A stretch of DNA of 64,000 nt, from contig JAFEDT010000012.1 of assembly GCA_018241445.1 (NCBI GenBank), forward strand, positions 62,001-126,000. Reading direction: 5' to 3'. A program made the position numbers and the translations under genes. Positions 9,393 through 18,227 of this stretch are shown piece after piece. The DNA comes from Pseudomonadota bacterium (lineage in GTDB: Bacteria; Pseudomonadota; Gammaproteobacteria; Steroidobacterales; Steroidobacteraceae). The notes below the pieces were generated by a model. That model saw only the letters and a list, made by a program, of their open reading frames with translations, was not told the DNA's origin and searched no databases. The stretch's first letter is position 1; each line of letters opens with the position of its first letter.

Positions 9393-9737
9393 ATGAAAAC
9401 CCACGAACACGTCACCCCCCGCCAGGAAGCCATTGCCGAGCGCGCCCTGTGCACGGCGCTGGCGGCGCTGCGCAGCCCCGAGGAATGCCGCGCCTTCCTG
9501 CGCGACCTGTGTACGCCGGCGGAAGTGCAGGCGATGGCCGACCGCTGGGCGGTGGTGGAGCCGTTGCGCCGCGGCCTGCCCTACCGCGAGATCCACCGCA
9601 TGACCGGTGTCAGCGTCACCACCATCGGGCGGGTGGCGCGATTCCTGTCCAGCGGCAACGGCGGCTACGACACGGCTTCGCGGCGGCTGGATGAGGCACG
9701 CGGCGCGCCGGCGCCCGCCGCCGCGCCGCGCAGTTAG
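9393..9737 (+). CDS. TrpR/YerC-YecD family regulator heading the his operon
   Basis: A 114-residue, mostly helical protein of the TrpR-like superfamily (YerC/YecD group). The core has LRSPEECRAFLRDLCTPAEV, the conserved ADRWAVVEPLRRGLPYREI, and the helix-turn-helix HRMTGVSVTTIGRVARFL, followed by a disordered Ala/Pro-rich tail. It lies eight bases before hisG in the same direction. Relatives at the head of his operons are thought to be repressors of histidine synthesis. The palindrome covering its own promoter region fits autoregulation of the whole operon, with histidine as a plausible effector. That role is inferred from position. Being in a superfamily with TrpR does not mean it binds tryptophan. 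Confidence 0.85.
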   Translation: MKTHEHVTPRQEAIAERALCTALAALRSPEECRAFLRDLCTPAEVQAMADRWAVVEPLRRGLPYREIHRMTGVSVTTIGRVARFLSSGNGGYDTASRRLDEARGAPAPAAAPRS

Positions 9738-9745
9738 AGCCTGCC

Positions 9746-10642
9746 ATGGATGAGCCGCGCCTGAAGCTGGCCGTGCAGAAGTCCGGCCGCCTGACCGAGC
9801 CCTGTCATGACTTGCTGGCGCGCTGCGGGCTGCAGTTCACCCGCGGGCGTGACCAGTTGATCGGCTACGGCGAGAACATGCCGTTCGACCTGCTGTTCGT
9901 GCGCGACGACGACATCCCTGATCTGGTGCAGGAGGACGTCTGTGACCTTGGGCTCGTGGGCCTGAATGTGCTGGAGGAACGGCGCCTGGAACTGGCGGCT
10001 CTCGGGCAGGCGTGCCGCTTCACCTCCCTGCGGTCGCTGGACTTCGGCCGCTGCCGCCTTGCGCTCGCCGTGCCGGAGGGCTTCCCGTGGGAGGGACCGG
10101 CGAGCCTTGCGGGCCGGCGCATCGCCACCACCTACCCGTTCATGCTGCTGCGCTACCTGCGCGAGCGCTCCATACAGGCCGAGGTCGTGACCCTGTCAGG
10201 GGCGGTGGAGATCGCACCGCGCCTGGGCCGGGCCGACGTGGTCTGCGACCTGGTCTCCACCGGTTCCACACTGCAGGCCCATCACCTGCGCGAGGTGGAC
10301 ACGGTCCTCGAGAGCCACGCGGTGCTGATCCGCACGCCGCTGCCGTTGCCGCCGCAGAAGGCCGAATGGGTCGAGCGGCTGCTGCTGCGCATCGACGGTG
10401 TGCAGCAGGTGCGCGGTAGCAAGTACATCATGCTGCACGCCCCGCGCAGCGCCCTGGCGGAGATCCGCCGCCTCCTGCCCGGCTCGGAATCCCCCACCGT
10501 GCTGCAGCTGGAGGGTGTGAGCGACCGGGTCGCGGTCCACGCGGTGTGCCGCGAGAACGTGTTCTGGGAGACGCTCGAGAGCCTGAAGAAGGCCGGCGCC
10601 AGCGCGCTGCTGGTGCTGCCGGTCGAGAAGATGCTGGCGTGA
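9746..10642 (+). CDS. hisG: ATP phosphoribosyltransferase (long form)
   Basis: HisG condenses ATP and PRPP to N1-(5'-phosphoribosyl)-ATP, the first and feedback-inhibited step of histidine synthesis. At 298 residues this is the long, hexameric form, with a C-terminal ACT-like regulatory domain (about residues 225-298) that binds histidine; no HisZ partner is needed. Motifs seen are LAVQKSGRLTEPC at the start, the PRPP-loop region DLVSTGSTLQAHHLRE, and SKYIMLHAP at the entry to the C-terminal domain. The stop TGA overlaps the ATG of hisD. Short-form HisG proteins are about 210 residues, so the type is clear. Confidence 0.96.
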   Translation: MDEPRLKLAVQKSGRLTEPCHDLLARCGLQFTRGRDQLIGYGENMPFDLLFVRDDDIPDLVQEDVCDLGLVGLNVLEERRLELAALGQACRFTSLRSLDFGRCRLALAVPEGFPWEGPASLAGRRIATTYPFMLLRYLRERSIQAEVVTLSGAVEIAPRLGRADVVCDLVSTGSTLQAHHLREVDTVLESHAVLIRTPLPLPPQKAEWVERLLLRIDGVQQVRGSKYIMLHAPRSALAEIRRLLPGSESPTVLQLEGVSDRVAVHAVCRENVFWETLESLKKAGASALLVLPVEKMLA

Positions 10643-11982
10643 TGCGCATCCTGGAGTGGAATACCCTGGATGCGGCGGCGCAGCGCGCGGCGCTGGCGCG
10701 GCCGGTGCTTGCCAGCCACGATGAAACGCTGCAGGCCGCGCGCCTGATCGTAGCCGACGTGCGCCGGCGCGGGGATGCCGCCGTGCGTGAATTCACGGCG
10801 CGCCTGGACGGCGCCCACCTGCAGCAACTGGCAGTTACGGCCCAGGAGTTCCGGCAGGCGCGCGCGCAGCTCGGCGCGGCGCAGCTCGCGGCGATGGAAC
10901 ACGCCATCGCCAACGTACGCGCCTTTCACCAGGCGCAGCTTCCGCCGCCCCTGTCCCTCGAGGTGCGTCCCGGGGTGCGCTGCGAACTGCTCCCGCGGGC
11001 GATAGGTTCGGTCGGCCTGTACGTACCGGCGGGGAATGCCCCGTTGCCGTCCAGCGTCATCATGCTCGCCATACCGGCCACGCTGGCCGGCTGCCCGGTA
11101 CGTGTGCTGTGCACGCCGCCGGCGCCCGACGGCCGGGCCGCCGCCGCCGTGCTGGCCGCGGCGCAACTGTGCGGAATCGACACCGTGTTCAAGATCGGCG
11201 GGGCCCAGGCGATCGCCGCGCTGGCGTACGGCACGGAATCGATCCCGAGGGTGGCGAAGATCTTCGGCCCCGGCAACGCCTGGGTCACGGCGGCCAAGCA
11301 GCTGGTGGCCGCCGATCCCGCGGGGGCCCACTGCGACCTGCCCGCCGGTCCCTCCGAAGTGATGGTGATTGCCGACGACTCCGCCCGGGCCGACTTCGTC
11401 GCCGCGGACCTGCTGGCGCAGGCGGAGCATGATCCGCTGGCGCAGGCACTGCTGATCACGACCAGCGCCGCACTGGCCGCGGCCGTGGCCGCCGCCCTCG
11501 AGCAGGCGCTGCCGCGCCTGTCGCGCGGCGCGATCCTGCAACAGTCCCTGCGCGCCTGCCGCGCGCTGCGGGTGCCGGACATGGAAACGGCGCTCGCTCT
11601 CGCCAACGACTATGCACCCGAGCACCTGCTGCTGCAGGTGCGTGAGCCGCGGCGCTGGCTGGCACGGGTCAACCACGCCGGCTCGGTGTTCCTGGGTCCA
11701 CTGACTCCGGAGACCCTGGGCGACTACTGCTCGGGAACAAACCACGTGCTGCCCACCTTCGGCCACGCGCGTGCCTGCAGCGGACTGTCGGTGCGCGACT
11801 TCATGCGCTCCATGAGCGTGCAGGAGGTCTCGGGCGCGGGACTTGCGGCCTTGGGTCCCGTCGCCGTCACCCTGGCGCAACTGGAGGGACTGGATGCTCA
11901 CGCCCACGCCGTGACCTGCCGGCTCGCCACCCTTGCGGCGCACGGGGCGAGCCGCGGCGACCTGCAGGGAGCATTGGCATGA
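10642..11982 (+). CDS. hisD: Histidinol dehydrogenase
   Basis: HisD carries out the last two oxidations, L-histidinol to histidinal to histidine, with two NAD and a zinc ion. The 446-residue protein shows PAGNAPLPSSVIMLAIPA, FGPGNAWVTAAKQLVA, the zinc/catalytic region with LAQAEHDPLAQ, and SGTNHVLPTFGHARACSGLSV. The ATG at 10642 overlaps the hisG stop (TGATG). The gene also overlaps hisC by four bases, so it sits in a tightly coupled run. Confidence 0.96.
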   Translation: MRILEWNTLDAAAQRAALARPVLASHDETLQAARLIVADVRRRGDAAVREFTARLDGAHLQQLAVTAQEFRQARAQLGAAQLAAMEHAIANVRAFHQAQLPPPLSLEVRPGVRCELLPRAIGSVGLYVPAGNAPLPSSVIMLAIPATLAGCPVRVLCTPPAPDGRAAAAVLAAAQLCGIDTVFKIGGAQAIAALAYGTESIPRVAKIFGPGNAWVTAAKQLVAADPAGAHCDLPAGPSEVMVIADDSARADFVAADLLAQAEHDPLAQALLITTSAALAAAVAAALEQALPRLSRGAILQQSLRACRALRVPDMETALALANDYAPEHLLLQVREPRRWLARVNHAGSVFLGPLTPETLGDYCSGTNHVLPTFGHARACSGLSVRDFMRSMSVQEVSGAGLAALGPVAVTLAQLEGLDAHAHAVTCRLATLAAHGASRGDLQGALA

Positions 11983-13052
11983 ACGATCGCGGTGATGTCG
12001 GGTGGATCGCGGGCCTGGCACGTCCCGACATCCTCGCCCTGGCCGCCTGCGAACAGGACGAGTGGGACCCCACGCTCGCCCGCCTGCACGCGAACGAACT
12101 CCCCTGGCGCGGCGCCGATGACGACACACTCGCCGGCCTGAATCGCTATCCGCAGCCCTGGTCGCGCGAACTGGAGCGGCGGCTGGCAGCGCTTTATCAG
12201 GTGCCTGCCGACTGCGTGCTGGCCGGGCGCGGCAGCGACGACGCCATCGACCTGCTGGTGCGGGGCTTCTGCCGCGCGGGGCAGGATGCCGTGCTGGTGT
12301 GCCCGCCGACCTTCAGCATGTACGCGATGGCGGCGCGGATCCAGGGCGCGCAGGTGTGCGCCGCGCCGTTGCGCGCGCAGGCGGGCTTCGCGCTGGACCG
12401 CGCCGCGGTGCTGCACGCCTGCACACCGGCGGTAAAGCTGCTGTTCCTGTGTTCTCCCAACAATCCAACCGGCAACCTGGTGCCGGAAGCTGACCTGCTG
12501 TTCCTGGCTGAAGCGCTGATTGGCCGGGCACTGATCGTGGTGGACGAGGCCTACGTGGAGTTTGCTGCGCGCGCAAGCATCGCGCGCCTGCTGACCCGCT
12601 ATCCCCAGCTCGTGGTGCTGCGCACGCTCTCCAAGGCCTTCGGCCTCGCCGGCACCCGCTGCGGGGTGCTGCTGGCGCACCCGCGGATCGTGGCCCTGTT
12701 GCGCAACGTACTGCCGCCCTACGCCATCGGGCAGCACACCATCGAGACCGTCCTGCGCCGGCTGCAGCCCGGACCGTTGGCGCAGGCGCGTACGCAGGTG
12801 CAGCGGCTGCTGACGGCGCGCGCGGCACTGGCGCGCGCCCTCGCCGCGCTGCCGCGGGTGCGCGCGGTGTATCCGAGCGAGGCCAACTTCCTGCTGCTGC
12901 GCCTGGCTGACGCGGGCGCCGCACTGGCGCTCGCCCGCGAGCACGGCCTGCTGGTGCGCGATGCGCGCGGCTTCCCGGGCCTGTCGCAATGCCTGCGTGT
13001 CACGGTTGGCAGCGCTGATGACAACTCCCGCCTGCTCGCTGCCTGGGCCTGA
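11979..13052 (+). CDS. hisC: Histidinol-phosphate aminotransferase
   Basis: A fold-type I PLP aminotransferase that converts imidazole-acetol phosphate and glutamate to histidinol phosphate. In its 357 residues are ARLHANELPW near the start, CSPNNPTGNLV, VDEAYVEF, and the PLP lysine in RTLSKAFGLAGTRCG. It starts in an ATGA overlap with hisD. HisC-family enzymes may also use aromatic substrates, but position in the operon makes the histidine role firm. Confidence 0.95.
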   Translation: MNDRGDVGWIAGLARPDILALAACEQDEWDPTLARLHANELPWRGADDDTLAGLNRYPQPWSRELERRLAALYQVPADCVLAGRGSDDAIDLLVRGFCRAGQDAVLVCPPTFSMYAMAARIQGAQVCAAPLRAQAGFALDRAAVLHACTPAVKLLFLCSPNNPTGNLVPEADLLFLAEALIGRALIVVDEAYVEFAARASIARLLTRYPQLVVLRTLSKAFGLAGTRCGVLLAHPRIVALLRNVLPPYAIGQHTIETVLRRLQPGPLAQARTQVQRLLTARAALARALAALPRVRAVYPSEANFLLLRLADAGAALALAREHGLLVRDARGFPGLSQCLRVTVGSADDNSRLLAAWA

Positions 13053-13066
13053 AGTTGGGACCGCCC

Positions 13067-14134
13067 ATGAGCACTGCAACACTGTTCATAGATCGCGACG
13101 GCACACTGGTGGAAGAACCCGCCGACCAGCAGGTGGACAGCCTTGCGAAGATCCGTTTCATGCCGGGCGTGTTCGCGGCCCTGGCGCAAATGGCGAGCCA
13201 TGGCTACCGGCTGGTGATGGTTTCCAACCAGGACGGACTCGGGACCGCCAGCTTTCCACGGCCTGCGTTCGAGGAATCCCAGAACTTCATACTCGAGGCC
13301 TTCGCCTCCCAGGGCATCCGCTTCGACGCGATCCTGATCTGCCCGCATCTGCCCGGCGACGGCTGCGGCTGCCGCAAGCCCCGCACCGGGCTTTTGGGCG
13401 ACTATCTGCGCAGTCCCGGCATCGACCGCGAGCGCAGCGCCGTCATCGGCGACCGCGGCACCGACCTGGAGCTCGCGGTCAACCTGGGGGTGCGCGGCTA
13501 TACCGTCTGCCGCGACGGCACAGAGCTTCAGACCTGGCCGGCGGTCGTGCAGGCGCTGGAAGCCCGGCGGGCCGCCGTGCGGCGCCGCACGCGCGAAACC
13601 GACGTCACGGTCGAGGTGAACCTCGACGCGGCGCAACCGGTGGCGCTGGGCAGCGGGATTGCCTTCTTCGATCACATGCTCGAACAGCTCGCGCGTCATG
13701 GCGGCTTCTCCCTGCAACTGGCCTGCGCCGGCGATCTGGCCGTGGATGAGCACCACACCGTGGAGGACTGCGCGCTGGCCCTGGGGCAGGCGCTGCGGCA
13801 GGCACTGGGAGACAAGGCTGGCCTGGCGCGCTACGGCTTCGTGCTGCCCATGGACGAAGCACAGGCCCAGGTGGCCCTCGACCTGTCGGGCCGCGCCTTC
13901 AGTGTCTTCGACGGCCGCTTCGCGCGCGAGCGGGTGGGTGCGCTGCCGACGGAACTGGTACCGCATTTCTTCCGCTCGCTCGCCGACAGCCTGGGCGCCG
14001 CGCTGCACATTCAGGTACGCGGCGACAACACACATCACATGGTCGAGTCCTGCTTCAAGGCAACGGGGCGCGCCCTGCGCATGGCTTGCGCGCGCGAGGG
14101 CGCCGACATCCCCAGCTCCAAGGGGACCTTGTGA
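13067..14134 (+). CDS. hisB: Bifunctional histidinol-phosphatase / imidazoleglycerol-phosphate dehydratase
   Basis: A fused enzyme of 355 residues. The N-terminal HAD phosphatase (about 1-165) has the nucleophile motif DRDGTL at residues 9-14 and the zinc-loop CPHLPGDGCGCRKP. The C-terminal dehydratase (about 170-355) has FFDHMLEQLARHGGF, DEHHTVEDCAL and GDNTHHMVESCFKA with the metal-binding histidines. This fusion is typical of gammaproteobacteria and removes the need for a separate phosphatase. The ATG at 13067 is chosen over an upstream TTG because FIDRDGTL then falls at the usual distance from the start. Confidence 0.95.
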   Translation: MSTATLFIDRDGTLVEEPADQQVDSLAKIRFMPGVFAALAQMASHGYRLVMVSNQDGLGTASFPRPAFEESQNFILEAFASQGIRFDAILICPHLPGDGCGCRKPRTGLLGDYLRSPGIDRERSAVIGDRGTDLELAVNLGVRGYTVCRDGTELQTWPAVVQALEARRAAVRRRTRETDVTVEVNLDAAQPVALGSGIAFFDHMLEQLARHGGFSLQLACAGDLAVDEHHTVEDCALALGQALRQALGDKAGLARYGFVLPMDEAQAQVALDLSGRAFSVFDGRFARERVGALPTELVPHFFRSLADSLGAALHIQVRGDNTHHMVESCFKATGRALRMACAREGADIPSSKGTL

Positions 14135-14742
14135 GCCGCGTCCCCGATACGGTGATCGTCGACAGTGGCGGCGCCAACCTCGCCTCGCTCGAGGCGGCCC
14201 TGCAGCGCTGCGGCGCCCGCGCCGAGGTCAGCCGCGATCCGCGACGGATCGCAGCCGCCGAGCGGGTGGTGCTGCCCGGAGTGGGTGCGGCGCCCGCCGC
14301 TGTTGCCCGCCTGCGGGAACTGGGACTCGCCCGCGTCCTGCGCACTCTGACCCAGCCGGTACTGGGCATCTGCCTGGGGATGCAGCTGTTGTTCGACGCC
14401 TCCGAGGAAGGGCCGGCGCGCGGCCTGGGGCTCATCCCCGGGACCGCCCGCAAGCTGCGTGCACGTACCGGCCTGCCGGTGCCGCACATGGGCTGGAACC
14501 AGCTCACCGTGCGCGGCGATGACCCCCTGTTGCAGGACATCGAAGACGGGGACTACGCCTACTTCGTGCACAGCTATGCCGTCACGGTGAGTGATGTCAC
14601 GCTGGCGAGCGCCGACTACGGCACGCCGCTGTCCGCCGTGGTACGTCTTGGCAACTTCTGGGGAACGCAGTTTCACCCGGAGCGCTCCGCCGGCGTGGGA
14701 GCACGGCTGCTGCGCAACTTCCTGGGGGCTGCATGCTGCTGA
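14131..14742 (+). CDS. hisH: Imidazole glycerol phosphate synthase, glutaminase subunit
   Basis: The class I glutamine amidotransferase that feeds ammonia to HisF. The nucleophile is Cys81 in GICLGMQLLFDASEEG, and the His/Glu of the triad lie in GTQFHPERS. The GTG at 14131 overlaps the hisB stop (GTGA) and follows AAGGGGA. It yields 203 residues, normal for HisH, whereas longer readings add a run with no homology. Confidence 0.95.
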   Translation: MSRVPDTVIVDSGGANLASLEAALQRCGARAEVSRDPRRIAAAERVVLPGVGAAPAAVARLRELGLARVLRTLTQPVLGICLGMQLLFDASEEGPARGLGLIPGTARKLRARTGLPVPHMGWNQLTVRGDDPLLQDIEDGDYAYFVHSYAVTVSDVTLASADYGTPLSAVVRLGNFWGTQFHPERSAGVGARLLRNFLGAACC

Positions 14743-15485
14743 TGCCCGCCATCGACCTGCGCGGCGGCGGCGTGGTGCGCCTGCATCAGGGCGACTTCGA
14801 CTCCGAGACCCGCTACGACGCCGACCCGTTGGCGCTGCTGGAGCGCTACCGGGCAGCGGGTGCCGCGTGGCTGCACGTCGTGGACCTGGACGCGGCGCGG
14901 GCCGGCGCGGCGGCGAACCGCGAAATAATTGCTGCCCTTGCCGGGCGCGGTGCGCAGCCCGGCGCATTGCGCATACAAGCCGGCGGCGGCGTGCGTACGC
15001 GCGCTGACGTGCAGGCCCTGCTGAACGCCGGCTGCGCCAGGGTGATCGTCGGCAGTCTCGCCGCGGATGATCCGCAACAGGTGCGCGGGTGGCTCACGCA
15101 CTTCGGGCCGGGGCGGCTGTGTCTCGCCTTCGACGTGCGCCTGGACGATCTGGGAGTTCCGCGGGTGCGCACCCACGGCTGGCTACGCGGCGGGGCACTC
15201 TCCCTGTGGGACGCCCTCGCCTGCTACCCGTCCGACCTGTCCTGCTGCGTGCTGTGCACCGACATCGGGCGCGATGGGACGCTTGCCGGCCCCAACACCG
15301 ACCTGTACCGCGAAGCAGTGCGCCGCTTCCCGGCACTGCAGTGGCAGGCCTCCGGGGGTATCCGCGACGCTGCCGACCTTGCCGCCCTGGCGCGCACCGG
15401 CGTGGCGGCGGCCGTCAGCGGCCGGGCGCTGCTCGAGCAGCAATTCACCGCGCAGGAGCTGTCGCCATACTTGCCCGCCGCATAA
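14733..15485 (+). CDS. hisA: Phosphoribosylformimino-5-aminoimidazole carboxamide ribotide isomerase
   Basis: A TIM-barrel isomerase that opens the ribose ring of ProFAR. The 250-residue protein begins [12 protein letters not shown] with the catalytic Asp8. A phosphate-binding QAGGGVRT follows, then the second catalytic region [14 protein letters not shown] and the phosphate-site ASGGIRD. The first ATG overlaps hisH by ten bases; a second in-frame ATG at 14742 would give a TGATG overlap but would put the catalytic Asp at residue 5, so the first is preferred. Confidence 0.95.
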   Translation: MLLMPAIDLRGGGVVRLHQGDFDSETRYDADPLALLERYRAAGAAWLHVVDLDAARAGAAANREIIAALAGRGAQPGALRIQAGGGVRTRADVQALLNAGCARVIVGSLAADDPQQVRGWLTHFGPGRLCLAFDVRLDDLGVPRVRTHGWLRGGALSLWDALACYPSDLSCCVLCTDIGRDGTLAGPNTDLYREAVRRFPALQWQASGGIRDAADLAALARTGVAAAVSGRALLEQQFTAQELSPYLPAA

Positions 15486-16276
15486 TTCCCTGCCTGGACG
15501 TGCGCAACGGTGCGGTGGTGAAGGGTGTGCGCTTCCGCAACCATCGGGTCGTCGGCGACATCCTCACCCTGGCGCAGCGCTATCGCGATGCCGGCGCGGA
15601 CGAGCTGGTGTTCTACGACATCACCGCCAGCCCCCAAGGCCGCGGCGTGGATCGCGGCTGGGTTGCGGCCATTGCCCGCCTGCTGGACATCCCCTTCTGC
15701 GTCGCCGGCGGTATCCGCTCGGTGGCGGACGCCGAGGCGATTCTCAACGCCGGGGCGGAAAAGATCTCCGTCAATTCACCGGCGCTGCACAACCCGGATC
15801 TGATCGACTCGCTCGCGGCACGCTTCGGTTCGCAGTGCGTGGTCGTCGGCATCGACAGCCAGCAGGTGGACGGACGCCTGTGCGCCTGGCAGTTCAGCGG
15901 CGACCCGCATGCCGCGGCCGCCAGCTCCCGCGAGGTTCTGCAGTGGGTCCGGGAGGTACAGCAGCGCGGCGCCGGTGAGATCGTCCTGAACTGCATGAAT
16001 GCCGACGGCGTGCGCGACGGCTACGACATCGAGCAGCTGAGCCGCGTGCGCGAGGTCTGCCAGGTGCCGCTGGTGGCCTCCGGCGGCGCGGGCACGCCCG
16101 GGCATTTTCTGGAGGTCTTTCGCGCCGCCAGGGTGGATGGCGCGCTCGCCGCGAGTGTGTTCCATAGCGGCGAGATCACCATCCCCGCACTCAAGCGCAG
16201 CCTGCAGCAATCCGGCATCCAGGTGCGGCCCGCCGCGGGCGCACCGGCCAGTTCATCCGGCAGGGAGCGGCGATGA
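15467..16276 (+). CDS. hisF: Imidazole glycerol phosphate synthase, cyclase subunit (apparent ATA start)
   Basis: HisF uses HisH-derived ammonia to split PRFAR into imidazole glycerol phosphate and AICAR. Its barrel signatures are [50 protein letters not shown] and [12 protein letters not shown]. No ATG, GTG or TTG occurs in frame between the antisense-like upstream stretch and the essential LDV. The ATA at 15467-15469 lies eight bases after AGGAG (15454-15458). Starting there makes the catalytic Asp residue 11 and the second Asp fall near 130, exactly the family numbering, with 269 residues. The gene overlaps hisA by 19 bases, so coupling may help this poor start codon. Confidence 0.93.
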   Translation: MLARRIIPCLDVRNGAVVKGVRFRNHRVVGDILTLAQRYRDAGADELVFYDITASPQGRGVDRGWVAAIARLLDIPFCVAGGIRSVADAEAILNAGAEKISVNSPALHNPDLIDSLAARFGSQCVVVGIDSQQVDGRLCAWQFSGDPHAAAASSREVLQWVREVQQRGAGEIVLNCMNADGVRDGYDIEQLSRVREVCQVPLVASGGAGTPGHFLEVFRAARVDGALAASVFHSGEITIPALKRSLQQSGIQVRPAAGAPASSSGRERR

Positions 16277-16923
16277 TCGCACTCGACGACCTGGAATCGC
16301 TGGACTTCGCCAAGGGCGGCGGGCTGCTTCCCGTGGTGGTACAGGACGCCGACAGCCGCGAGGTCCTGATGCTCGGCTACATGAACGATCTCGCGCTGCG
16401 CGAGACGCTCAAGCGCGGCCGGGTCGTGTTTCACAGCCGCAGCCGGCAGATGTTGTGGGAGAAAGGCGAGACGTCCGGCCATGGGCTCGAGCTGGTTGCC
16501 GTACGCACCGACTGCGACCGCGACGCGCTGCTGCTGCTGGCGCGGCCACGCGGGCCAACCTGCCACACGGGCGCCCGCAGCTGTTTCGCGGATCCCGCCA
16601 ACAACGATGGCGGCGAACCCGTGGCGCCCGGGGCGGAGCGCGCAGCGGAGTTCCTGGTTGAACTGGAGTCGCTGATTGCGGCGCGCCTGCGGGACCGGCC
16701 GCCGGGCAGTTACACCGCGCAGCTGGCGGACGCCGGGCTGCGGCGCGTGGCGCAGAAAGTCGGTGAGGAAGGGGTCGAGGTCGCACTGGCCGGGGCCGGC
16801 GGCCCGGAGTCGGACCTTCTCGGGGAGAGCGCGGACCTGGTGTACCACCTGCTGGTGCTGCTGCAGCTGCGGGGGATCACCCTGGAATCCGTTTGCGGCG
16901 AGCTGCGCCGACGTAGCGGCTGA
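16273..16923 (+). CDS. hisI: Bifunctional phosphoribosyl-AMP cyclohydrolase / phosphoribosyl-ATP pyrophosphatase
   Basis: The fused HisIE enzyme, 216 residues, carries out steps two and three of histidine synthesis. The cyclohydrolase half (to about residue 110) has [19 protein letters not shown] and the zinc-site CHTGARSCF. The pyrophosphatase half has [14 protein letters not shown] with paired glutamates that bind Mg. The ATG is in an ATGA overlap with hisF. It closes the operon, and no clear intrinsic terminator follows in the 68 bases before the convergent gene. Confidence 0.95.
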   Translation: MIALDDLESLDFAKGGGLLPVVVQDADSREVLMLGYMNDLALRETLKRGRVVFHSRSRQMLWEKGETSGHGLELVAVRTDCDRDALLLLARPRGPTCHTGARSCFADPANNDGGEPVAPGAERAAEFLVELESLIAARLRDRPPGSYTAQLADAGLRRVAQKVGEEGVEVALAGAGGPESDLLGESADLVYHLLVLLQLRGITLESVCGELRRRSG

Positions 16924-16991
16924 CTTTTCTCATCGCCACCCGTTGTTCGGGCTCTGGATGGACAGCGGCGAACCGGACCGGACACGCCTCG

Positions 16992-18227
16992 CTAACGGGC
17001 GGGATGCAGTGTGGTGTTGAACAGGTATTGACTGTCGAAGTCGGTCTTGTCGCCGGCCTTCTTGCCCGTGACCGGCTGCAGCCGCGCGGTCAGCGGCTTG
17101 TGCCACTTCCATGCCAGCGCGGCCACGTCGCCGAGAATCTTGACCAGTCGTGCTTCGCTCACATCGCCGGGCAGCGGCACGGTGTCGAGCCCCGTCCCGC
17201 ATACCGACGAATACGCCAGCAGCGAATCGATCTCGTAGGTGTTTTCGGCCCAACGCTGTGCGAGACGCTTGTCTTCCATGACCGGCAACATCAACCCCGA
17301 GTAGCCCACCTGCTGCACCTTCACCGCCTTGACGGCCGTGGTGATCGCCAGCGCCGCGGTCAGCGTGCCATTGGCACCAAACGGCGAGCCTGTGTAACGC
17401 TCGATCGCGTCCCCAATGGAGACATCACCCATTGGCGCCGGCGTGGGATCCACGCCGACGTACTCCCAGGCGCTCGATGCGGCGACTGCCTTGCCGGCTT
17501 CCTCAGCCACGCGCGCGTGGCGCGTCAGCTGCCGCGTCAGCTCGGCGACGGACGCAGCGAAGTCGCCATGCGTTACTGCAAACACCTGCTGCACTATTCC
17601 GGCGCCTTCGAATCCCAATGAGAATTGCCTGCCGGCGCCGGTATGGTATGCGCCCGGATAGAAGGGCCCGAGCGGCCGGACCATGGCGGTCGCCGCGAAC
17701 TGAAAGGTGCCCTGGCTGTGCACGCTGTGGCCGGCAACGTAGCGCACCAGCTCTGCTGACTGGCGGATCGTCTGCCAGTGAATGCCGGCGTCGTCGGCGA
17801 TTATTGCGCTCGCGTTGAGGTGCGGCAGGGTTGAGAGCGCCCGCGCCAGCAGGCGCATCGTCGCAGGATCGTCGCTGTCGTGCAGCATCGCCGGGCCGAC
17901 ATTGGGCGCGAAGCCGTCCTTCTGCGACAGATCATCGAATGCCTGGAGGAACGCGAGCGCCTGCGTATCAGAGAGGCCCTGCACGAGTTCCGCGAACGGT
18001 TGCGTCACGATCCGGACTGTTTGTGTCTGGTAACCACGTCGGGCAAATTCGGTCCTGGCGGCGCTGAGCACGCGCATTGCATCTTCAACCTGCGCCCGCC
18101 ACGTCGGTCGCTCGAGGCGCACGAAGGCGGTGATCGCGCGGACCTTCGGCGTGCGTGCGTCCGCGGCTGCGTGCGCCGTAACGGCCACGAGTGCACACAG
18201 CAGGCCAGTGGCCAGCAGGCGTTTCAA
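16992..18227 (-). CDS. Exported DUF711 (UPF0210) family protein
   Basis: A 411-residue protein of the DUF711 family, which is structurally related to glycyl radical enzymes but has no established reaction. The body carries RAITAFVRLERPTWRAQVEDAMRVL near the start, LGFEGAGIVQQVFAVTHGD, and PAPMGDVSIGDAIERYTGSPFGANGT. Unlike many relatives, it begins with a clear signal peptide (KRLLATGLLCALVAVTAHA, cleavage after AHA). The TTG at 18225-18227 overlaps the previous stop as TTGA. It is the last gene of the unit that begins near 24 kb, and its substrate is unknown. Confidence 0.8.
   Translation of the reverse strand: MKRLLATGLLCALVAVTAHAAADARTPKVRAITAFVRLERPTWRAQVEDAMRVLSAARTEFARRGYQTQTVRIVTQPFAELVQGLSDTQALAFLQAFDDLSQKDGFAPNVGPAMLHDSDDPATMRLLARALSTLPHLNASAIIADDAGIHWQTIRQSAELVRYVAGHSVHSQGTFQFAATAMVRPLGPFYPGAYHTGAGRQFSLGFEGAGIVQQVFAVTHGDFAASVAELTRQLTRHARVAEEAGKAVAASSAWEYVGVDPTPAPMGDVSIGDAIERYTGSPFGANGTLTAALAITTAVKAVKVQQVGYSGLMLPVMEDKRLAQRWAENTYEIDSLLAYSSVCGTGLDTVPLPGDVSEARLVKILGDVAALAWKWHKPLTARLQPVTGKKAGDKTDFDSQYLFNTTLHPAR

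Noticed and set aside
10282..12129. 615-codon minus-strand open frame
   Set aside because: Antisense to hisG and hisD, whose motifs are complete.
15089..15466. Extension of hisF upstream through an open frame
   Set aside because: The added 126 residues are an out-of-frame reading of hisA with no homology to any barrel protein.
16924..16991. Terminator after hisIE
   Set aside because: Only a weak CCCG/CGGG stem is visible, without a T-run.
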